From an uncultured Oxalobacteraceae bacterium (GTDB lineage Bacteria; Pseudomonadota; Gammaproteobacteria; Burkholderiales; Burkholderiaceae): a stretch of DNA of 12,458 nt. The DNA lies in contig CAMLIL010000134.1 of assembly GCA_946480015.1 (NCBI GenBank), positions 1 through 12,458 on the forward strand. Direction: 5' to 3'. Position numbers and translations under genes: made by a program. The notes beneath the pieces are model-generated. The model saw only the letters and a program-made list of their open reading frames with translations, was not told the DNA's origin and ran no database searches. This document shows, in pieces, positions 7,818 to 12,458 of the stretch (positions are counted from its first letter, which is position 1; each line of letters starts with the position of its first letter).

Positions 7818-9440
7818 TTACGGCCGGTAGCCCGGGATCAGCGCTTCGTCGACCGCATCGATCTGGCGCGGGTCCATGGTTTTGCGGGCGTAGTCGAGAT
7901 AGACCTTGGCGCGAATGAAAATGTCGAACAGGTCGGGATCGATATGCCCGTTGAGGGCGAAGTTGCCGAGGATGCGCAGCGATTCGGACAGCATCTTGCC
8001 TTTCTTGTAGGGGCGGTCGCGCGCGGTCAGCGCTTCGAAGATGTCGGCGATGGCCATCACCCTCGCCTGCACCGGCATCTGCTCGCGCGTGAGGCCGCGC
8101 GGATAGCCTTTGCCGTCCATGCGTTCGTGGTGCCCGCCCGCGTATTCCGGCACGTTCTTCAGGTGCTTTGGCCAGGGCAGCGATTCGAGCATGCGGATCG
8201 ATACCACGATGTGGTTGTTGATGATCTTGCGCTCGGCGTCGTTGAGGGTGCCGAAGCGGATGGTCAGGTTGCCGGCTTCTTCGGCCGACAGGAAGTCGCG
8301 CTCGGCGCCGTCGGGGCCGACCCAGCGGCGGCGTGCGATCGTGCGCACGCGTTCCTGGTCGTCCGCGCTCATGCCCTCGCTGCCGTTGTTGGCATGGCGC
8401 AGGAACTCGCGCTCGTCGCGCAGTGCGGCCTGCTCCGCGGCCAGGCGCGCATCCACGGCTTGCGGGTCGGCGCCGGCGCATTTTTCGCGCAGGGCGGCGA
8501 TCTCGGCATCGCGCAGCAGCACTTCGAAGCGCTGGTCGATCATGTGGATGCGGTCGAAGATGGTTTCGAGCTTGGTGGCCTTGTCGACCACGTGCACCGG
8601 GGTGGTGATCTTGCCGCAGTCGTGCAGCAGGCCGGCCAGGCGCAGTTCCTTGCGGTCGCCGTCGCTCATGCGGAACTGCGCCATCGGCCCGGTGGTGGTG
8701 GCGTGCACCGCCTCGGCCAGCATCATGGTCAGTTCCGGCACCAGCTGGCAATGGCGTCCGGTGTAGGGGGATTTTTCATCCAGCCCAAGGTTGATCAGCT
8801 TGACCACCGATTCGAGCAGTTCTTCCAGCTGCAGCACCAGTTGATGGCGCGTGATGGCCACCGCCGCCTGCGCCGCCAGCGCCTCGATGAAGCGCTGGTC
8901 GGTGTCGGAAAAGGCGATCACCGCGCCGCTGCCGGCATCGGTGGCGTTGATCAGCTGGAGCACGCCCACCAGTTCGCCCTGGTGGTCGCTCATGGGCACG
9001 GTCAGGATCGACTGGGTGCGGTAGCCGAAGGCCGCGTCGAAGGAGCGCATGCCGGAAAAGTTGAAGACGCCGGCCTGGTAGACGTCGGCGATGTTGACCG
9101 ACTTGCCGAAGTTGGCCGCGAAGGCCGCCACCGAATCGTGGATCGGCTTGCCGGCGGCGTCGAACAGGGGCACCGCGGGCAAATCGATCGGCTGCCCGCT
9201 GGCGCCGCCGTGGTACAGGCCCAGGCTATCGTTGATGGAAATCGAAAAACTCAGGGCCTTGCGGTCCGGGGTCGGACGGTACAGGGTGGCGCCGTCGGCT
9301 TGGGTCATGCCTTTGGCCACGCGCAGGATGCGTTCGAGCAGGGCGCCGACATCGGCGCTGCGGCCCAGTTCGACCGCAACTTCGGTCAGTTGCTCGAGCC
9401 GCTGCGCGATGCGCGTAGGATGCAGGAATTGCTTGGTCAT
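7818..9440 (-). CDS. GAF and HD-GYP domain protein, predicted c-di-GMP phosphodiesterase
   Basis: Cytoplasmic protein of 540 residues, predicted to hydrolyse cyclic di-GMP in response to a signal bound by its GAF domain. The GAF domain spans about 15-200, with typical ILTVPM and GVLQLINA strands. A short helical linker leads to the HD-GYP domain (about 205-530). Metal and catalytic motifs are intact: HD at His273-Asp274 (LLHDCGK), His410 (INNHIVVS), HHE at 437-439, DGKGYP at 442-447 and Asp466. About 100 residues are inserted between the first HD segment and the LNDAERKIINNH helix, longer than in textbook HD-GYP proteins. The frame is open upstream to 9662, but those residues resemble no domain and cross the intergenic region, so ATG at 9440 was chosen. 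No strong Shine-Dalgarno is seen. It is the first gene of the pair with the cyclase. Substrate is inferred from family; cGAMP or pGpG remain possible. Confidence 0.9.
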   Translation of the reverse strand: MTKQFLHPTRIAQRLEQLTEVAVELGRSADVGALLERILRVAKGMTQADGATLYRPTPDRKALSFSISINDSLGLYHGGASGQPIDLPAVPLFDAAGKPIHDSVAAFAANFGKSVNIADVYQAGVFNFSGMRSFDAAFGYRTQSILTVPMSDHQGELVGVLQLINATDAGSGAVIAFSDTDQRFIEALAAQAAVAITRHQLVLQLEELLESVVKLINLGLDEKSPYTGRHCQLVPELTMMLAEAVHATTTGPMAQFRMSDGDRKELRLAGLLHDCGKITTPVHVVDKATKLETIFDRIHMIDQRFEVLLRDAEIAALREKCAGADPQAVDARLAAEQAALRDEREFLRHANNGSEGMSADDQERVRTIARRRWVGPDGAERDFLSAEEAGNLTIRFGTLNDAERKIINNHIVVSIRMLESLPWPKHLKNVPEYAGGHHERMDGKGYPRGLTREQMPVQARVMAIADIFEALTARDRPYKKGKMLSESLRILGNFALNGHIDPDLFDIFIRAKVYLDYARKTMDPRQIDAVDEALIPGYRP

Positions 9441-9686
9441 CGGTGGGCCATTAATAGCATCCGGGCAATAAAGTATTTCCAGAGCGAAATATCTCAAAGT
9501 GTAACGCCCCGCGCCCGCACTGTACATCGCCCACGGGCAATTTGCCACGTTTTGGCGGCAATCGTGTGGCGGACGCAGCGCCAGCCCCACATTTTTGGCG
9601 CCAGCCCCGCGAAAAACGCTATCATCGCGCAACATTCGATGGCCGCATCGACGGCGTACCACATCAGTAAGCTAGGGAGCAATTGT
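9441..9686. promoter_or_regulatory. Divergent intergenic region with repeats and weak promoters
   Basis: This gap separates the minus-strand GAF-HD-GYP gene from the plus-strand hydrolase gene and should contain both promoters. Leftward candidate: TTGAGA (9497-9492) and TACTTT (9475-9470), spacing 16, weak. Rightward candidate: TTGGCG (9595-9600) and TATCAT (9620-9625), spacing 19, also weak. The 11-bp direct repeat GCGCCAGCCCC occurs at 9578-9588 and 9598-9608, 20 bases apart, and the second copy overlaps the rightward -35. GGCAATTTGCC (9536-9546) is a small perfect palindrome. No gene or RNA was recognised here. Confidence 0.45.
9674..9679 (+). promoter_or_regulatory. Ribosome binding site of the MBL-fold gene
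   Basis: AGGGAG lies 7 bases before the ATG at 9687. It fixes the start in a frame that is otherwise open far upstream because of antisense shadow. Confidence 0.75.
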
Positions 9687-10577
9687 ATGAAATTCCGTTT
9701 TTGGGGAGTACGCGGCTCGATCCCGTCACCGGGTCCGCGCACTGCGCGCTACGGTGGCAATACCACCTGCATCGAAGTGTGCACCGATAACGGCACCCTG
9801 CTGATCCTGGACGGCGGTACCGGCATTTTTGCGCTGGCGCAGAATCTGCTCAAGCGCCAGCCGGTGCACGCCAATATCTTCATCACCCACAGCCACTGGG
9901 ACCACATCCACGGCCTGCCCTTCTTCTCGCCCCTGTTCATCCGCGGCAGCAAGGTGCGCCTGCATGGCGCGGTCGATCCGGTCACGGGCAACGGCATCGA
10001 ACACGTGATGGGCGTGCAGCTGCAAAACAGCTACTTCCCGGTGTCCGAAGCCCAGCTCGACGCCACCATCGACTACCGCACGCTGGAGTTCGGCACGGCC
10101 ATCGATGTGGGCGACGCCACGGTCGACAATGTGGTGATGAACCATCCGGTCACCAATCTGGGCTACCGCATCAGCTGCAACGGCAAGTCGCTGTTTTTCA
10201 CCGGCGACCATGAACCGTTCTACAACCTGTATCCGGCCGACGACGAGCGCCACGCGCCCTACGCGCTGCACATGGCCGAGCGCCAGGCCGAGATCGACCG
10301 CGCCATGCAGGGCGTCGATGCGCTGATCGTGGACTGCTCGTACACCCGCGAAGAATATCCGGCCAAGCAGGGCTGGGGGCACGGCACCTTCGATGCCGCC
10401 TTTGCCACCGCGCTGCGGGTCGGCGCCCGGACCCTGTACTGCACCCACCACGAACCGACCCGCGGCGACGATGAACTCGAAGCCGTGTTCGCCGACGTGA
10501 TGGCGCGCCACGCGCCGCTGCCGCCCGGCTTTAACGTGGTGCTGGCCTACGAAGGCCTGGAGGTCGAGCTGGCATGA
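9687..10577 (+). CDS. Metallo-beta-lactamase-fold hydrolase
   Basis: Predicted cytoplasmic metal-dependent hydrolase of 296 residues with no signal peptide. The N-terminus FRFWGVRGSIPSPGP and YGGNTTC (22-28) mark a lactamase_B_2-type subfamily. The metal motif THSHWDHIHG (67-76) supplies His68, His70, Asp72 and His73. Further ligands are likely His153 (MNHP), Asp174 (FFTGDHEP) and His254 or His255 (CTHHEP), so both metal sites look complete. The fold is shared with RNase Z, PhnP and class II cyclic-nucleotide phosphodiesterases, so a phosphodiester substrate is plausible. Given the neighbouring cyclase and HD-GYP genes, a cyclic nucleotide is one guess, but nothing in the sequence proves it. 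The stop overlaps the start of the GspE-like gene in ATGA (10574-10577), showing tight co-expression. The start is supported by a clear ribosome site. Confidence 0.9.
   Translation: MKFRFWGVRGSIPSPGPRTARYGGNTTCIEVCTDNGTLLILDGGTGIFALAQNLLKRQPVHANIFITHSHWDHIHGLPFFSPLFIRGSKVRLHGAVDPVTGNGIEHVMGVQLQNSYFPVSEAQLDATIDYRTLEFGTAIDVGDATVDNVVMNHPVTNLGYRISCNGKSLFFTGDHEPFYNLYPADDERHAPYALHMAERQAEIDRAMQGVDALIVDCSYTREEYPAKQGWGHGTFDAAFATALRVGARTLYCTHHEPTRGDDELEAVFADVMARHAPLPPGFNVVLAYEGLEVELA
10559..10564 (+). promoter_or_regulatory. Ribosome binding site of the GspE-like gene
   Basis: GGAGGT lies inside the last codons of the MBL-fold gene, 9 bases before the overlapping ATG at 10574. It supports that start in preference to later methionines. 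Confidence 0.7.
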
Positions 10578-12458
10578 ACGCGAGCGCCGATACCTCCCTG
10601 CGCCTGGAATTCTTCCGCAAGCTGCAGGCCGTCACCACCAAGATTCACGCCACCAGCAACCTGGACGAGATCATGCTCGACCTGGGCATGGAGTTCTGCG
10701 ACCTGTTCGACTGCGACCGCTTCACGCTGTATGCGGTCACGCCGGAACGCGACCACATCATCTCCAAGGTCAAGACCGGCCTGACGACCTTCCGCGATCT
10801 GCGCCTGCGCATCGCGCCGTCGAGCATCGCCGGCTTCGTGGCCTACAGCCGGCGCCTGGTCAACATCAACGACGTGTACGACGAGGCCGAACTCAAGCGC
10901 CTGTCGCCCGAGCTGCATTTCCAGAGCGGCGTGGACCAGCGCACCGGCTACCGCACCCGCCAGATGCTGGTGGCGCCCTTGCTGGGCCAGCGCGGCAGCG
11001 ACCTGCTGGGGGTGGTCCAGTTCATCAACACGCGCGACAACAAGCCTTTTTCGTCCATCTGCACCGAGGGGGTCAAGGAGCTGTGCGAGACCCTGTCGGT
11101 GGCCTTGAGCCAGCGCCTGCGCAGCGCGCTGCCGATGCCGACCCGCTACGACGGCCTCGTCACGGCCGCCGTGCTGGCCGCGCCGGAGCTGGAACTGGCG
11201 GTGCGCTCGGCGCGCAAGAACGAGCGCGACATCGAAGAGGTGCTGGCCGACGAATTCAAGGTCAGGCTGGCCGACATCGGGCGCGCGCTGAGCAGCTTTT
11301 TCGGCGTGCCGTACGAGCCGTTCAAGCCGGACCGGATCAAGCCGGTGGAACTGCTGCGCAATCTGAAAAACCAGTATGTCGAAGAAAACCAGTGGCTGCC
11401 GCTGGAAGAACATGCCGACGGCCTGGTGGTGATGGCGCTCGACCCTGAGCGGGTCAATGCCAGCCGCATCGTGGCGCAGGTTTTCCCCAAGTCGAAACTG
11501 CTCTACCGCGTCACCACGCGCCAGGAATTCGCCCAGACCCGCGACCAGTTCTTCGGTGGCGCCGGCGACGGCGATTCCAGCTCGGTGAGCGAGCTGCTGT
11601 CGGGCCTGGACCACGACGACAGCGAGGACAGCGACGCGGCCGAGGTGTCCGAAGCGGTCGAGAACGAGCTGGTCAAGCTGCTCAACAAGATCATCACCGA
11701 CGCCTATCGCCAGGGCGTGTCGGACATTCATATCGAGCCCTCGCCCGGCAAAGGCAAGACCGTGGTGCGCTTCCGCAAGGACGGCTCGCTGGTGCCCTAC
11801 ATCGAAATCCCGGCCAGCTACCGCTCGTCGCTGGTGGCGCGCGTGAAGATCATGTGCGACCTGGATATCTCCGAACGCCGCAAGCCGCAGGACGGCAAGA
11901 TCAAGTTCAAGAAGTATGGCCCGCTCGACATCGAGCTGCGGGTGGCGACCATTCCGTCCACCGGCGGCGTCGAGGATATCGTGATGCGCATCCTGGCGGC
12001 GGGCGAGCCGATCCCGCTGGACAAGCTGGGTGTGCTGCCGGCCAACCTGACGCGCCTGAAAAGCGCGATCGACAAGCCGTACGGCCTGTTTTTCGTGTGC
12101 GGTCCGACCGGCTCGGGCAAGACCACCACCTTGCACTCGGTGCTCAATTACCTCAATACTCCCGAGACCAAGATCTGGACCGCCGAGGACCCGGTCGAGA
12201 TCACCCAGAAGGGCTTGCGCCAGGTGCAGGTCAACCGCAAGGCCGGGCTGGATTTCGCCACCGTGATGCGGGCTTTCCTGCGCGCCGATCCGGATGTGAT
12301 CATGGTCGGCGAGATGCGTGACAAGGAAACCGTCGGCATGGGCATCGAAGCCTCGCTGACCGGCCACCTGGTGCTGGCAACGCTGCACACCAACAGCGCG
12401 CCGGAATCGATCGTGCGCCTGCTCGACATGGGCATGGACCCGTTCAACTTCGCCGACG
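10574..12458 (+). CDS. GAF-domain GspE/PilB-type secretion ATPase, 3' end missing
   Basis: Hexameric ATPase of the type II secretion/type IV pilus assembly superfamily, which normally drives pilin or pseudopilin assembly at the inner membrane. 628 residues are visible. Residues about 10-185 form a GAF domain (LFDCDRFTLYAV, LLGVVQFIN), absent from ordinary GspE or PilB. Residues about 195-330 resemble the T2SSE N-terminal domain, followed by an acidic serine/aspartate-rich linker (about 330-362). The ATPase core has IHIEP (385-389), Walker A GPTGSGKT (510-517), the aspartate box TAEDPVEIT (536-544), Walker B DPDVIMVGE (572-580) and the histidine box LTGHLVLATLHTN (595-607). All catalytic motifs are intact. 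The zinc tetracysteine motif, if present, would lie beyond the window edge. It overlaps the MBL-fold gene by four bases (ATGA). No other secretion or pilus gene is visible, so the machine it drives is unknown. Confidence 0.93.
   Translation, partial: MNASADTSLRLEFFRKLQAVTTKIHATSNLDEIMLDLGMEFCDLFDCDRFTLYAVTPERDHIISKVKTGLTTFRDLRLRIAPSSIAGFVAYSRRLVNINDVYDEAELKRLSPELHFQSGVDQRTGYRTRQMLVAPLLGQRGSDLLGVVQFINTRDNKPFSSICTEGVKELCETLSVALSQRLRSALPMPTRYDGLVTAAVLAAPELELAVRSARKNERDIEEVLADEFKVRLADIGRALSSFFGVPYEPFKPDRIKPVELLRNLKNQYVEENQWLPLEEHADGLVVMALDPERVNASRIVAQVFPKSKLLYRVTTRQEFAQTRDQFFGGAGDGDSSSVSELLSGLDHDDSEDSDAAEVSEAVENELVKLLNKIITDAYRQGVSDIHIEPSPGKGKTVVRFRKDGSLVPYIEIPASYRSSLVARVKIMCDLDISERRKPQDGKIKFKKYGPLDIELRVATIPSTGGVEDIVMRILAAGEPIPLDKLGVLPANLTRLKSAIDKPYGLFFVCGPTGSGKTTTLHSVLNYLNTPETKIWTAEDPVEITQKGLRQVQVNRKAGLDFATVMRAFLRADPDVIMVGEMRDKETVGMGIEASLTGHLVLATLHTNSAPESIVRLLDMGMDPFNFAD

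Noticed and set aside
5469..9686. Plus-strand open frame running 4.2 kb upstream of, and in frame with, the MBL-fold gene
   Set aside because: It is an antisense shadow of the cyclase and GAF-HD-GYP genes. The true gene starts at ATG 9687, where a ribosome site and the GVRGS N-terminal motif occur.
10547..12388. Minus-strand open frame of 613 codons opposite the GspE-like gene
   Set aside because: The plus-strand frame carries intact Walker A, Walker B, aspartate and histidine boxes. The minus frame is a compositional shadow.

Overview
The window is GC-rich DNA with tightly packed genes that prefer G or C at third codon positions. It looks like the chromosome of a betaproteobacterium, probably of the Oxalobacteraceae type (Massilia, Duganella, Janthinobacterium). 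That placement is inferred from protein style and composition and was not tested by any search.

Layout, left to right. Positions 1-5393 on the minus strand hold a two-partner secretion pair. tpsB (3792-5393) encodes an FhaC/ShlB-type outer-membrane transporter. Ten bases downstream of it, tpsA (3781 to beyond position 1) encodes a filamentous-haemagglutinin-type exoprotein cut by the left edge. Its visible end (1-772) is a tandem array of 57-bp, 19-residue repeats with two cysteines per unit. The preceding 1003 residues have no cysteine at all. A 156-bp gap (5394-5549) with several palindromes separates this pair from two more minus-strand genes. These are a CHASE2-adenylate cyclase (5550-7814) and, 3 bases upstream of it, a GAF-HD-GYP protein (7818-9440), a predicted cyclic-di-GMP phosphodiesterase. 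A 246-bp divergent intergenic region (9441-9686) follows. Two overlapping plus-strand genes then run to the right edge: a metallo-beta-lactamase-fold hydrolase (9687-10577) and a GAF-domain GspE/PilB-type secretion ATPase (10574 onward, truncated).

As a working model, this is one signalling and surface-structure locus. A cAMP producer with a periplasmic sensor, a c-di-GMP degrader and a possible third phosphodiester hydrolase sit beside a GAF-regulated assembly ATPase and a large secreted adhesin. Each protein family is recognisable. The joint function is inferred only from gene order. Both edge genes are incomplete. The long plus-strand open frames lying across the left two thirds are antisense shadows. 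No RNA gene, insertion sequence, CRISPR array or replication origin was seen.
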